This document shows positions 1-8,968 of a stretch of DNA of 64,000 nucleotides, one piece after another. A program made the position numbers and the translations under genes. Below the pieces are notes generated by a model, which did no database searches, was not told where the DNA came from, and saw only the letters and a program-made list of their open reading frames with translations. How positions within the stretch are numbered: position 1 is the stretch's first letter; each line of letters begins with the position of its first letter. The stretch is from NCBI RefSeq assembly GCF_001494595.1, contig NZ_LN929908.1, positions 858,354-922,353 of the forward strand. The letters are read 5' to 3'. This stretch comes from Mycobacterium sp. M26. Lineage in GTDB: Bacteria; Actinomycetota; Actinomycetes; Mycobacteriales; Mycobacteriaceae.

Positions 1-1
1 C

Positions 2-613
2 GAGGACGAGGCCGGGGTCTCGTGCGTCGATATCTCCGATGAGCTGTTGACGCTGATCTGTGCCGGCCACGAAACCACGGCGGCGGCACTGAGCTGGTTG
101 TTCGAACGGCTGCGGCGCCATCCACAGGTACTGGCGGAACTGGTCGACGAGGTCGACGCCGGCGGACACCAGCTACGCCGGGCCGCCATCGCCGAGGTGC
201 TGCGATCCCGCACGGTCATCGACGTGGCGGGCCGCCGCGTGATAACTCCGGACGTCCAACTCGGTGGGTGGCGCGTTGCGCAGGGCGCGACGGTGCTCGT
301 GCGCATCGCCGATCTCCACGACAACGAGGAGGTGTTCGCCCACCCCGAACGGTATGAGCCGCAGCGGTTCTGCGGCGAACGAGGGTCTGCGGCCGGATTG
401 GCCTTCGGCGGTGGTACGCGGCGCTGTCTCGGGGCCGACTTCGCGACGACCGAGATGGATGTCGTGCTGCGCATCGTGCTGCAGAACTTCCGGATCCACA
501 CCGACGCGGCTGCTGACGAGAAGTCGTCCTTCCACGGGATCGCCCATGTCCCCAAGCGCGGTGGGCGCATCACGGTGAGTCGCAGGGGGGAGCTACTGTG
601 CCGACCCAGCTGA
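2..613 (+). CDS. Cytochrome P450, CYP138-like (5' end outside window)
   Basis: This is the C-terminal half of a haem monooxygenase; the reading frame is open to the left edge, so the start is missing. Visible motifs in order are the I-helix AGHETT oxygen-activation motif (about residues 20-25 of the fragment), the K-helix ExxR (EVLR) and the haem-binding loop FGGGTRRCLG with its cysteine ligand. The local wording around these motifs resembles mycobacterial CYP138/CYP135 proteins. The substrate cannot be read from sequence. The 3' end overlaps the next gene by 16 bases, so the two are probably co-transcribed. The P450 identity is secure; the family assignment is from memory. Confidence 0.9.
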   Translation, partial: EDEAGVSCVDISDELLTLICAGHETTAAALSWLFERLRRHPQVLAELVDEVDAGGHQLRRAAIAEVLRSRTVIDVAGRRVITPDVQLGGWRVAQGATVLVRIADLHDNEEVFAHPERYEPQRFCGERGSAAGLAFGGGTRRCLGADFATTEMDVVLRIVLQNFRIHTDAAADEKSSFHGIAHVPKRGGRITVSRRGELLCRPS

Positions 614-1917
614 TCAGACCATCGCAGGCGCGCAAGCTCGACATCCGCTGCGATGTCGGTGACGCGATCGTGGCGAATCTGGCGACACACATGGTCTTCT
701 TCTTCCGGTGCCACCTCGACGCGACCGCACTGTCCCAGGCACTGTCCGACGCGCTGACGGCGCTGCCGATCTTCGCGGGCCGGATGACACTGTTCGGTGG
801 GCGAATGGGAATCCGGTGCGCGGGGCAGGGTGTGCCGTTCAGCTCGGTAGCCTCCGATCGCACGCTCAGCGACGCCCTGGCATCGACCACCAATGACACC
901 GGACTGTGGCTCGTCGACCCGGTGAACGGTCCGCTGGCTCGGTGGGGATTGGGTGCGGTGTGTAGGGTCCGGGTCACCCACCTCGCGGACGACGCCACCG
1001 CGATCGGCTTCTCATGGCACCACGCCGTCGGCGATCTGCAGACGGTGATGCACTTGATGAACGCGTGGTCTGCTGCGGCGGCCGGTAGATCACCGGCCGA
1101 GCCGTTGATCGTGGAAAACCGCGCTGCATATCTGCGCGCTTGCCTTCCGGCCGGCGGCGCACCAGAGCCGGGCGTTCGTTGCCTCGGGGTTGGTGAGACC
1201 GTCCGCAGCCTTCGATATCTGACCATGCAGTCGCGCAAGCAGCGCACGTTGAGCCTCTACTTCGGCGAATCCGAGATCGCCCGCATGCGTGCTGCCCTCT
1301 CGGGCCGGATGTGGCTGTCGGCCAACGACGTTGTGTGCGCAGTTGTCGCCGAGGCGTTGCTGAAGGCGGACCCGGCAGCAGGTCGCCGCACCCTCGCCAT
1401 CGTCGTGAATGTGCGCAACCGACTCGGTCTGGATTCGATGCTGGCCGGAAACCTCATCACGACGCTGAATCGCGAAGTATCACCGGACGACTCGGCATGC
1501 TCGATCGCCGAGCGAATTCGCCACGGCGTGAACAACTTTGTCGACCACCACTGCGATATCCGGGTCAACCAGGAGTTTCTGGACGCCACCAACGCGTGGC
1601 GCGCGGCTCGCTGCGTCTCGACCGCATTCGATCCGGCCTGCTGGAATCCGCTTGTCACCAATCTCAGTGGATTCGGCCTGTACCGCATCAGGTTCGGCCA
1701 GAGCGTCCCGGCGTATTGCACGATGGTGATGACCTTGCCCGTCGCAGGCGGCGGTGCGCTGATCGAAGGGGCTGACGGGCACGGCTTGGTCTTCCAGATG
1801 TCGCTGCCGCCCAAAGAGTTCGCCGTGGTAGCCAGCCACGCGATGCGCGAGCACATCCACCGGTTCCGGTGTGCGGACGACGACGTTCCCGACCTGCATC
1901 GCGTACTTCACGGCTAA
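598..1917 (+). CDS. BAHD-like / transferase-family acyltransferase
   Basis: This 439-residue protein resembles the CoA-dependent BAHD acyltransferases best known in plants. It has the catalytic HxxxD motif (HHAVGD, near residue 141), and a C-terminal segment around residues 359-370 (SGFGLYRIRFGQ) lies where the structural DFGWG motif is expected but keeps only FG. The start is GTG, preceded by a strong AGGGGGGAG ribosome site inside the end of the P450 gene. Its 3' end overlaps the convergent ABC permease by 4 bases. The context suggests that a P450-hydroxylated product is acylated and perhaps exported. Donor and acceptor are unknown. Other members of the wider HxxxD superfamily (PapA, condensation domains) remain possible. 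Confidence 0.7.
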   Translation: MPTQLIRPSQARKLDIRCDVGDAIVANLATHMVFFFRCHLDATALSQALSDALTALPIFAGRMTLFGGRMGIRCAGQGVPFSSVASDRTLSDALASTTNDTGLWLVDPVNGPLARWGLGAVCRVRVTHLADDATAIGFSWHHAVGDLQTVMHLMNAWSAAAAGRSPAEPLIVENRAAYLRACLPAGGAPEPGVRCLGVGETVRSLRYLTMQSRKQRTLSLYFGESEIARMRAALSGRMWLSANDVVCAVVAEALLKADPAAGRRTLAIVVNVRNRLGLDSMLAGNLITTLNREVSPDDSACSIAERIRHGVNNFVDHHCDIRVNQEFLDATNAWRAARCVSTAFDPACWNPLVTNLSGFGLYRIRFGQSVPAYCTMVMTLPVAGGGALIEGADGHGLVFQMSLPPKEFAVVASHAMREHIHRFRCADDDVPDLHRVLHG

Positions 1918-4475
1918 CTGCTCCGCAGCACCTCCACCGTCTCCAGTCGGCGCGCGTGGATCACCGGGTAGACGGCCGCGATCGCGATCAGGACCAGCAC
2001 CGCGGTTACCGCGGACCGAAGTGCCCGCGGTTCCACACCCCATTCGATCGCGATGCCGTAGAACACCGGCGATCCCATCGCCCACAGAAATGTCAGACCA
2101 AGGCCCCCGAGCACCGCGATGCCGCCGACCAGGACGCCCAGGACAGCGGCGTTGGCCACGATGACGGCCTGCTCCTGCTCGCACGTCACCCCGATCGCCC
2201 GCAATGCGGCGCGTTCGCGCTGGCGTTGCACGAGTCCGAGCACGAACACATTGAGCAGGCTCAGGCCGGCGGCGACCATCACCACGTACCCGGCGAGGGT
2301 GAACGGATGGAGAAAGCGGCTGATCCCGGTCGTGGCGACCGTGCGCCACTCGTCATCGTCATAGACGAACAATCCGGCGTCGAGACCGCGAAAATCGTCC
2401 CGGTGGGCACTGGCGTCGGTCGAGGAAGGGTAGGCCACCGCGATCTGATCTCGTACCGCCGCCCAGTCGGAGCGGGCCGAGGCATCCGAGGTCAGGACGA
2501 TATCGCCGACCGCGGCATCGTTGACCATCGTCGGGGTCACGATTCCCGCCACGTGAAAACGCCTCGGACCGTGGACTGTCGGTAGTTCGACGGTGTCGCC
2601 GGGTGCGGCGCCGAGTCGGCTGGCGGCGATCTCGCTCAGACCGATCTGGCCGTCGTGCAAGCCATGCCAGAAGGAGTCTGCGGCGCCGGCCGGTACGAAT
2701 AGTGCTGTGCTGTACCAGTCACCAGGGGTGACACCGATGACCAGTCGCGACGAACTGCCGGAGGAAATCGTTGACCGCCAGCGGGACGAGACGCTGCGCC
2801 CGTCGGCGGTCGCGGACACCATCTGGAACGTGGGGTCCGAGATCTGTCCGTCGCGTTGATCGAGGACGGACTGGGCGGTGATCAGCAGGGCGGTGGGCAG
2901 CTGGCGGGCCTTTTGCTCGCCAATCTGGGCGCTGCCGAGCAGTTGCATACTGTAGGCCCCGATGGCGAAACTCGTGCTCTCCGCGAGCAGCGCAGCGGAA
3001 AACGCGAAAAGTAGCGCATAGCGGCGGAAGTCGGCGCTGAGCAGGCGCCCGACGGCCGGAAATGCGGTTGTCAGAACCCTGATCAGGAGCGCGGCGCCCA
3101 GCGGTGCCAGCCAGACCGTCACCAGTACCAACCCGAACAGTCCTACCGTCAGGCCGTTCATGCCCATGCTGATCGGTAGTGATCCGTGGCGAAAGATCTC
3201 GAGCACCGCAACGGAAGCCGCCAGCAAGCCCGACCCGATGAACAGCGGCCAGACGGGAATCCTCCTGGCGCGCTCAACTCCGCCGGCGCTGGCCATGGAC
3301 GCCAATGGTCCGTCGCGCATCAGCCTGACTGCGGGCCCGGTCATGGCGATGAGTCCGCACAGGATTCCCGCGGTGGCTCCCATTGCTAGCAGGCTAGGGC
3401 TGAAGTGCGCCGCGATGGTGCCGCCGGAACCGGCCAGCATGGAGCGCCCGAAGGTGGCCACGAGATAGCTGCCGAGAACGAAGCCGCCCGGTACGCCTAC
3501 CAGCCCGCCGATCGCGCCCACCAGTGCGGCTTCGGCAAGCATCCCGCCGAGTAGTCCGGTCGGCCTCGCGCCGATGGCGCCGATGGTCCCCAGCACTGCT
3601 CGCCGGTCCTCTACCGCCAGCAGAATCGTATTGACCGCGATGAGGATTCCGACGATCATACCGGCGATCGCCACCAGATTGAGGCTCTGTGCACCACTCT
3701 CGAACACCGCAGGCAGGTGTGGCTGCGGTGGCCCGGTCGTGGCGACACCCGCGACGACCTGATCGACTTCGGTTGTCAGGCTGGTAATTTCGCCGCCGGG
3801 GTCCGGTACGACGAACGCAGACGTCACATACCCGGGTGAGCCGAGCAGTCCGGCTGCGATCTCGGCGGACGGCGCCAGCAGCACATAGCCGTCATTGATG
3901 CCTGCGACACGGTCGAACTCGGCGAATGTCCACCCCAGGTGGGCGGACCCGGGCGGTAATCCGGGGATGCGCACCTCATCACCGAGGTGCAGACCATGCC
4001 GGTCGGCGATTGCCGCCGGAATCTGAAGCGGGATACCCGGGCCGGCGGCGGGAGTGAGGTCCCGGGCGCGGCGCTCACAATCGAACGGGCCCACCAACCG
4101 CTCGATCTGACATGAGCCGCCGAGCAGGAAGAAGCCATGACTGCCCCGTGGCATGTCCACCGGGGTCAGCCCGGCCACGACGGGGATGACAGTTCCGGCC
4201 ACCTCGCTGTGCAACCGGTCGACGGTCTGGACGGGCAAGCGACCGCTGACATTCGGTGTCACCTCTAGGACCCCCGCGTCGGCGGCGTGGGTGAGTGCGG
4301 GGCCGAAAGCGTCGAACGGGCGGACCAGCTCCGATTTCAGTATCAGCACGGCAAGGACCACCGTCACGCCGAGGGCTACGCCGATCACACTGAGCAGCGT
4401 GCGGTGCCAGTCGGCGATCAGTGCTGCGATGTGGATGCGGCGAAACGAAGTCCAGCCGGCGCGCAGCGTGTCCAT
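1914..4475 (-). CDS. ABC exporter permease, double FtsX domain (MacB/LolE type)
   Basis: An 853-residue membrane protein with an N-terminal transmembrane helix (about residues 22-45), a large extracytoplasmic segment, a first FtsX-like helix cluster (about 265-345), central helices and a second FtsX-like cluster at the C-terminus ending in a cytoplasmic tail. This matches type VII ABC systems, which use ATP to work on envelope substrates or export lipids, peptides or small molecules rather than import. Its ATG shares one base with the stop of the upstream ATPase gene (TGATG), indicating translational coupling. The permease and ATPase lengths recall the M. tuberculosis Rv0986-Rv0987 pair, but I did not compare sequences. 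Confidence 0.85.
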   Translation of the reverse strand: MDTLRAGWTSFRRIHIAALIADWHRTLLSVIGVALGVTVVLAVLILKSELVRPFDAFGPALTHAADAGVLEVTPNVSGRLPVQTVDRLHSEVAGTVIPVVAGLTPVDMPRGSHGFFLLGGSCQIERLVGPFDCERRARDLTPAAGPGIPLQIPAAIADRHGLHLGDEVRIPGLPPGSAHLGWTFAEFDRVAGINDGYVLLAPSAEIAAGLLGSPGYVTSAFVVPDPGGEITSLTTEVDQVVAGVATTGPPQPHLPAVFESGAQSLNLVAIAGMIVGILIAVNTILLAVEDRRAVLGTIGAIGARPTGLLGGMLAEAALVGAIGGLVGVPGGFVLGSYLVATFGRSMLAGSGGTIAAHFSPSLLAMGATAGILCGLIAMTGPAVRLMRDGPLASMASAGGVERARRIPVWPLFIGSGLLAASVAVLEIFRHGSLPISMGMNGLTVGLFGLVLVTVWLAPLGAALLIRVLTTAFPAVGRLLSADFRRYALLFAFSAALLAESTSFAIGAYSMQLLGSAQIGEQKARQLPTALLITAQSVLDQRDGQISDPTFQMVSATADGRSVSSRWRSTISSGSSSRLVIGVTPGDWYSTALFVPAGAADSFWHGLHDGQIGLSEIAASRLGAAPGDTVELPTVHGPRRFHVAGIVTPTMVNDAAVGDIVLTSDASARSDWAAVRDQIAVAYPSSTDASAHRDDFRGLDAGLFVYDDDEWRTVATTGISRFLHPFTLAGYVVMVAAGLSLLNVFVLGLVQRQRERAALRAIGVTCEQEQAVIVANAAVLGVLVGGIAVLGGLGLTFLWAMGSPVFYGIAIEWGVEPRALRSAVTAVLVLIAIAAVYPVIHARRLETVEVLRSS

Positions 4476-5194
4476 CAGTGTTCCGACTGCCGTGCGCCGT
4501 CCGGTGCGGATGCCCGCCCGTCGACCAGGTGTAGCTCGCGCGATCCGTAACGAGTGGCGGCCGGGTCATGGGTCACCATCACAACTGCGGTGCCGTCCTC
4601 GTCTGACAATGTCTTCAGTAGGTCCAAAACCTCAGTGGAGGAATGACTGTCGAGGTTCCCGGTGGGCTCGTCGGCGAGCAGGATGGAAGGCCGGGCCACC
4701 AGCGCGCGGGCCACCGCGACGCGCTGCATCTGGCCGCCTGACATTTCGGCGGGCCGGTGTCGCGCCCGGTCGCCGAGCCCGATCCGATCCAACAGTTCGA
4801 CGGCCCGTGCATCGGCGAGTCGCGCTGACACACCGTCGAGGACCAGCGGCAGTGAGACGTTCTCGACCGCGGTCAACATCGGCACCAGGTTGAAGAACTG
4901 GAACACGAAACCGAGGTTGCGCCGCCGGAATGCGGCGCGCGCGCCGGGTCTCATCGACCACAGGTCGGTGCCGGCCACGGCGACCGTGCCGTTGTCAGGT
5001 GATTCCAGTCCGCCGGCTATGTGCAAAAGCGTCGACTTTCCCGCACCCGATGGTCCGGTCACCACCACGAATTCGCCCGCGCCCAAGGTGAGGTTGAAGT
5101 CGGCGAGCACCTGCACCCGCTCGTCGCCACGTCGGTAGGTCTTGTGCACGCAACTGAGCTCCAGAACCGCAGCCATCGACACATCGTCAGACAC
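4475..5194 (-). CDS. ABC transporter ATPase, MacB/LolD type
   Basis: A 239-residue nucleotide-binding subunit. The Walker A motif GPSGAGKST, Q-loop region (FQFFNLVPMLTAVENV), ABC signature MSGGQMQ, Walker B ILLADEPT and H-loop (MVTHD) are all intact, so it should hydrolyse ATP. The wording of the Q-loop and signature is typical of the LolD/MacB/FtsE group that partners FtsX-type permeases, which fits the coupled gene downstream. The start is uncertain: GTG at 5194 gives the length quoted and ATG at 5176 gives a protein six residues shorter; neither has a clear ribosome site. Confidence 0.88.
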   Translation of the reverse strand: MSDDVSMAAVLELSCVHKTYRRGDERVQVLADFNLTLGAGEFVVVTGPSGAGKSTLLHIAGGLESPDNGTVAVAGTDLWSMRPGARAAFRRRNLGFVFQFFNLVPMLTAVENVSLPLVLDGVSARLADARAVELLDRIGLGDRARHRPAEMSGGQMQRVAVARALVARPSILLADEPTGNLDSHSSTEVLDLLKTLSDEDGTAVVMVTHDPAATRYGSRELHLVDGRASAPDGARQSEH

Positions 5195-5244
5195 CCGTGT
5201 CGCGGCGGGCGCAGTAGCCCGCTACTGAAAATCGGGGCAGGACC

Positions 5245-7899
5245 TCAGACCAGACGGCTGGCCTTTGTCTCGTAGACCGCACCGATGACGTCGCGGGCGT
5301 AGGACGAGTCGGCGGGCCACAGGTCGTGATGCCAGTCGGTGGTCACCAGGTTCACGTTGCTCTTGAACTCGCCGCGAATCCACTGCTGCAGAGCGGGATG
5401 GACATCGAACAGCAGCTCCCGGTTCGACGTCGGCCCCAGCGTCAGGATGCCGGCCACGATCGTGCTGGTATCCGGCGTGGTCTGGCCCGACAGACCCCAG
5501 ATCAGCCAGGGGAAGCGGTTGTTCAGCGAATCGCGATTGGCCTCCAGCAGCGGGGGAACCGACTGGACGTTGGGCCAGGGCTGATAGATCGAGCCGCGGT
5601 ACCACAGGTCAGGATCCGCGGTCACGATGCTGCTGTTGCCGTAGAGCAGGATCACGTTCTTGTCGATCGCCCACAGGTCACCCAGCGAGGCCGCCGTGCC
5701 CAGGCTTCGCGGTGCCAGCCGGTCACCCAGGGTGGCGTAGATCTTGTCCAGCAGGATGTCGTGGCTGGCGGCGTCGAAGTTGGTGAAGCGGGCCATGTCG
5801 ACGAGCAGCACCTCCCGGGGGTGCTCGTGGGCGAACCGCGAAATATCGTCCAGGACTTCGTCAATCGTGGACCCGCGCAGCCCGTGCTCGATGTAGATCT
5901 GCCCGTCGGGCTCGTTGGTCAGCCGCAGGTCGACATACCGAATGCCGTCGGAGAACTGGCCGTAGAGGTCCTTGCCCGCGGTACGGGCCCAGGCCGCGGC
6001 GATCGGCTTGACGATGAAATCGGGCAGCTGGGTGAGGATGCCGAAGTCGGCGACGCCGGTCAGCGCCCACGGCGAGGCCGCGGTGATGCCGTAGCTGCCC
6101 GAATCGTGGGTGCCCGGAATCGGCAGCTGGGTCAGCGGCAGATCGGACAACTCGGGCAGGTCGCCCATCCAGTTGGCCAGGTCGACGTTCTGCGGCCCGA
6201 CCGCGGCCACCGTGTAGCTGAACGTCACCGATTGCGGCCGGTGATTCGACAGGTCCTGGCCGCTGCCGTTGAGGAAGTTCAGGCCCTCGTTGGTGTAGCC
6301 CACCGCGGTCAGGCGCACCGGGCTGCTGGCCGGATCACCCGGGTCCAGCGCGGTGGCGCTGCGGTAGAAGATCTTGTCGGGCTGTTCGCAGTTGTCGGCG
6401 TAGGCACAACCGGGTGCATCGGTGGGGGTGATGCCGTTGTACTCCACCTGTACCCACGCGTCGGTCAGGCCGTTGGCGGTGGCGAACTCGGTCAGGGATT
6501 GCCCAGTGCCGGAATACAACTGGCTGAAGTCACCGGCCACGATCACCGCGCGCCCGACCGAGGTCGCGGCGATGAACGTCGACAGCTGGGCCAGGTCGGT
6601 GTCGGTGAACTCATCGCCGTCGTTCACGTGCACGTTGTAGAGATCGATCGACGAGCCACCGGGAATGTGGATACGGGAGTAGGTGAATCCCTTCGGGGCG
6701 ATGCACACCAGCTCGCAGCCCGACCAGCCCTGCCGGGTCAGGCTCTCGATGTCGTAGGCCGAGAACGTGTTCAGCCCGTCGGAGAACGGCAGGCCGGCCG
6801 GCCACAGCCAGGTCGGCACCGACGGCGCGGTCTGGTCGGGGAAGGCGGTGTTGGCGATGAGGAACGGGTGGAAGGACACGTCGGCCTGGACGTTGACGAT
6901 GTCGAAACCGTTGAGCAGCGAACCGATCTGGAGGTTGCTGGTGATCCGCGGGAAGGTGGCGTCGGTGAGCCCGATGGGCAGCCCCGCCACGTTGTAGGTG
7001 AGCATGCTGAACTGGCCGGTGATCGGCGCGACGGGCACGCCGTTGAAGATCGTCACGGTCGCGGTGTCGGTGTGCCCGCCGGCCAGGCTGGTGCCGAAGA
7101 TGCCGAACGCGGCGTTGAGCAGGTTGTCCCAGGCGTGCACGTGGATGGTGGTCTCATCATCGGCGACGAACGCGAAAGTGTCTGTGCCGGTGTAGTTCTC
7201 GTCCGGTGTGTAGGTGAACGTGCCGGCAGTGTTGTCCACCGTGACGATGCCGTGCTCCGGGCCTCCCGGCATGCCCTTGACGGGCACCGAGTACCGGATC
7301 GGATCGCCGTCGGGGTCGTAGGCGGTGAACGGGATCGCGGCGCTGGTGACCCCGCCGGCCAGGTTCACCTGGACCTGCATCGGGCTGGCGACGGGTGTGT
7401 GGTTGAAGAGCACCGGCTTGAGCGGGGCGGGCAGCCACGCGGTGCCGTCGACCCAGGGCTGGAAGTTGACGTAGGTGCGCAACCACCGGTCGACGTCGGC
7501 GACCACATTTTCGACCGCCTCGACGGGGGTCACCTGCTGGGCGGCGACCTGCCGGGCTGTGGTGGCGGTGGCCTGCTCGCGCCGGGTCCACGCCAGCAGT
7601 GCCGAGGTCACCGGTGTGGCAGGGTCGCCGGCCGGGAGGGTGCGTGGCCGCAGGGTGGCCGCGGCGGGCCGCTTGGCGGCGGTGACGGTGGCTCTGGCAC
7701 TGGCGGTGGTGCTGGCCTTGACCCGCTTGGCCGCGCCGCCGGTGCGGGCCGACTTACCTGACGAACTCGACGCCGACGAACTCGACGAGGATCCCGAGTC
7801 GGCCCAGGCGGCCGGTGCGTTGCTGGCGATCGCCGCTCCGACACCCAGGGCCACCGCCGCGGCGCAGACTCGACCGACACCGCCAGCAGCACCCACCAT
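5245..7899 (-). CDS. Secreted multidomain protein: Ig-like, degenerate EEP and PI-PLC-like domains
   Basis: An 884-residue exported protein. Residues 1-34 form a signal peptide (hydrophobic run ending APAAWADS), followed by a serine-rich and basic linker. An Ig/VCBS-like beta domain lies near 175-285 (TFTYTPDENYTGTDTF). An endonuclease/exonuclease/phosphatase (EEP) fold spans about 298-555 and a phosphatidylinositol phospholipase C X-domain runs from about 590 to the end. The PI-PLC domain keeps both catalytic histidines (GTHDS near 596 and YIEHGL). The EEP domain has lost several ligands: the metal Glu position reads VQA, GDFN reads GDFS and SDH reads SNH. It may be a cell-surface lipid-head-group hydrolase. 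It is followed downstream by the ABC ATPase gene on the same strand. Confidence 0.75.
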   Translation of the reverse strand: MVGAAGGVGRVCAAAVALGVGAAIASNAPAAWADSGSSSSSSASSSSGKSARTGGAAKRVKASTTASARATVTAAKRPAAATLRPRTLPAGDPATPVTSALLAWTRREQATATTARQVAAQQVTPVEAVENVVADVDRWLRTYVNFQPWVDGTAWLPAPLKPVLFNHTPVASPMQVQVNLAGGVTSAAIPFTAYDPDGDPIRYSVPVKGMPGGPEHGIVTVDNTAGTFTYTPDENYTGTDTFAFVADDETTIHVHAWDNLLNAAFGIFGTSLAGGHTDTATVTIFNGVPVAPITGQFSMLTYNVAGLPIGLTDATFPRITSNLQIGSLLNGFDIVNVQADVSFHPFLIANTAFPDQTAPSVPTWLWPAGLPFSDGLNTFSAYDIESLTRQGWSGCELVCIAPKGFTYSRIHIPGGSSIDLYNVHVNDGDEFTDTDLAQLSTFIAATSVGRAVIVAGDFSQLYSGTGQSLTEFATANGLTDAWVQVEYNGITPTDAPGCAYADNCEQPDKIFYRSATALDPGDPASSPVRLTAVGYTNEGLNFLNGSGQDLSNHRPQSVTFSYTVAAVGPQNVDLANWMGDLPELSDLPLTQLPIPGTHDSGSYGITAASPWALTGVADFGILTQLPDFIVKPIAAAWARTAGKDLYGQFSDGIRYVDLRLTNEPDGQIYIEHGLRGSTIDEVLDDISRFAHEHPREVLLVDMARFTNFDAASHDILLDKIYATLGDRLAPRSLGTAASLGDLWAIDKNVILLYGNSSIVTADPDLWYRGSIYQPWPNVQSVPPLLEANRDSLNNRFPWLIWGLSGQTTPDTSTIVAGILTLGPTSNRELLFDVHPALQQWIRGEFKSNVNLVTTDWHHDLWPADSSYARDVIGAVYETKASRLV

Positions 7900-7976
7900 T
7901 GACGCCTTTCGCCAGGCCCCCCAACCTCGTGCCGAACTTTGCCGACGATGCTAAGGCAAGGGTGGGCCCGCCGGGG

Positions 7977-8921
7977 TCAGTTGGCGTGCAAAGCCTCGTT
8001 CAGCGCGATGCCCTGGCCGTCGCGGGCCACCACCTCCACCGCGCCGGTCACCGAATTGCGGCGGAACAGCAGGTTGTTCGCACCGGACAGTTCGCGCGCC
8101 TTGACGGTCGTGCCATCCGGTGTGGTGACCTTGGTGCCGGCGGTGACATACAGCCCGGCCTCGATGATGCAGTCATCGCCCAGTGAGATGCCCAGGCCGG
8201 CGTTCGCGCCGAGCAGGCAGCGCTTGCCCACCGAGATCACTTCGGTGCCACCGCCGGACAGGGTGCCCATGATCGAGGCGCCGCCGCCGATGTCGGAGCC
8301 GTCGTCGACCACCACACCCGCCGAGATCCGGCCCTCCACCATCGAGGCGCCCAGCGTGCCGGCGTTGAAGTTGACGAAACCCTCGTGCATCACGGTCGTC
8401 CCGGGTGCCAGGTGTGCGCCCAGGCGCACCCGGTCGGCATCGGCGATCCGCACCCCGGTGGGCACCACATAGTCGACCAGGCGGGGGAACTTGTCGATGC
8501 CGTACACCGTCACCGGGCCGCGGGCGCGCAACCGCAGCCGGGTTTGCTCGAAGCCCTCGATCGCGCACGGTCCGTAGTTGGTCCACACCACGTTGGTGAG
8601 CGTGCCGAAGATGCCGTCGAGATTGCAGCCGTGCGGCTCGACCAGCCGGTGCGAGATCAGATGCAGCCGAAGGTAGGCGTCGTAGGTGTCGGCGGGTTTG
8701 TCGTTCAGGTCGGCGATCACCGTGCGCACCGCGATCACCTCGACACCGCGGTCAGCGTCGGGTCCGGTCAGCGCGGCGAACTCGTCGGGGGCGTCGGCCT
8801 CCGACAGCCGGGTGGTGCCCGCCGGGCTGTAGGCGCCCAATTCGGGATCCGGGAACCAGGTGTCCAGGACGGTGCCGTCCTCGGTAACAGTGGCCAGTCC
8901 GATACCTGCAGCAGAAGTCAC
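7977..8921 (-). CDS. dapD: 2,3,4,5-tetrahydropyridine-2,6-dicarboxylate N-succinyltransferase
   Basis: A 314-residue enzyme matching actinobacterial DapD (Rv1201c). It transfers succinyl from succinyl-CoA to tetrahydrodipicolinate in the meso-DAP/lysine pathway, in the cytosol. The C-terminal half shows the hexapeptide-repeat left-handed beta helix ([28 protein letters not shown] and following, about 195-275), and the N-terminal domain begins with the family wording [21 protein letters not shown]. It is divergent from dapE, with 47 bases between the two start codons, so two steps of the pathway share one control region. Confidence 0.96.
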   Translation of the reverse strand: MTSAAGIGLATVTEDGTVLDTWFPDPELGAYSPAGTTRLSEADAPDEFAALTGPDADRGVEVIAVRTVIADLNDKPADTYDAYLRLHLISHRLVEPHGCNLDGIFGTLTNVVWTNYGPCAIEGFEQTRLRLRARGPVTVYGIDKFPRLVDYVVPTGVRIADADRVRLGAHLAPGTTVMHEGFVNFNAGTLGASMVEGRISAGVVVDDGSDIGGGASIMGTLSGGGTEVISVGKRCLLGANAGLGISLGDDCIIEAGLYVTAGTKVTTPDGTTVKARELSGANNLLFRRNSVTGAVEVVARDGQGIALNEALHAN

Positions 8922-8954
8922 GGTGCTAGAGGGTAGTCCATCGCGCAGGCCCGC

Positions 8955-8960
8955 TAGCCT
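8955..8960 (+). promoter_or_regulatory. -10 box (TAGCCT) for leaderless dapE
   Basis: TAGCCT fits the mycobacterial TANNNT -10 consensus and ends 8 bases before the dapE GTG, so transcription should begin at or next to the start codon. No ribosome-binding sequence is seen. The spacing is observed; the promoter role is inferred. Confidence 0.5.
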
Positions 8961-8968
8961 GGGAAGTT

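Noticed and set aside
5326..7761. 811-codon open frame on the plus strand opposite the PI-PLC gene
   Set aside because: It is an antisense shadow of a GC-rich gene; its translation is low-complexity Gly/Arg/Val/Gln without domains, while the minus strand gives a signal peptide and recognised motifs.
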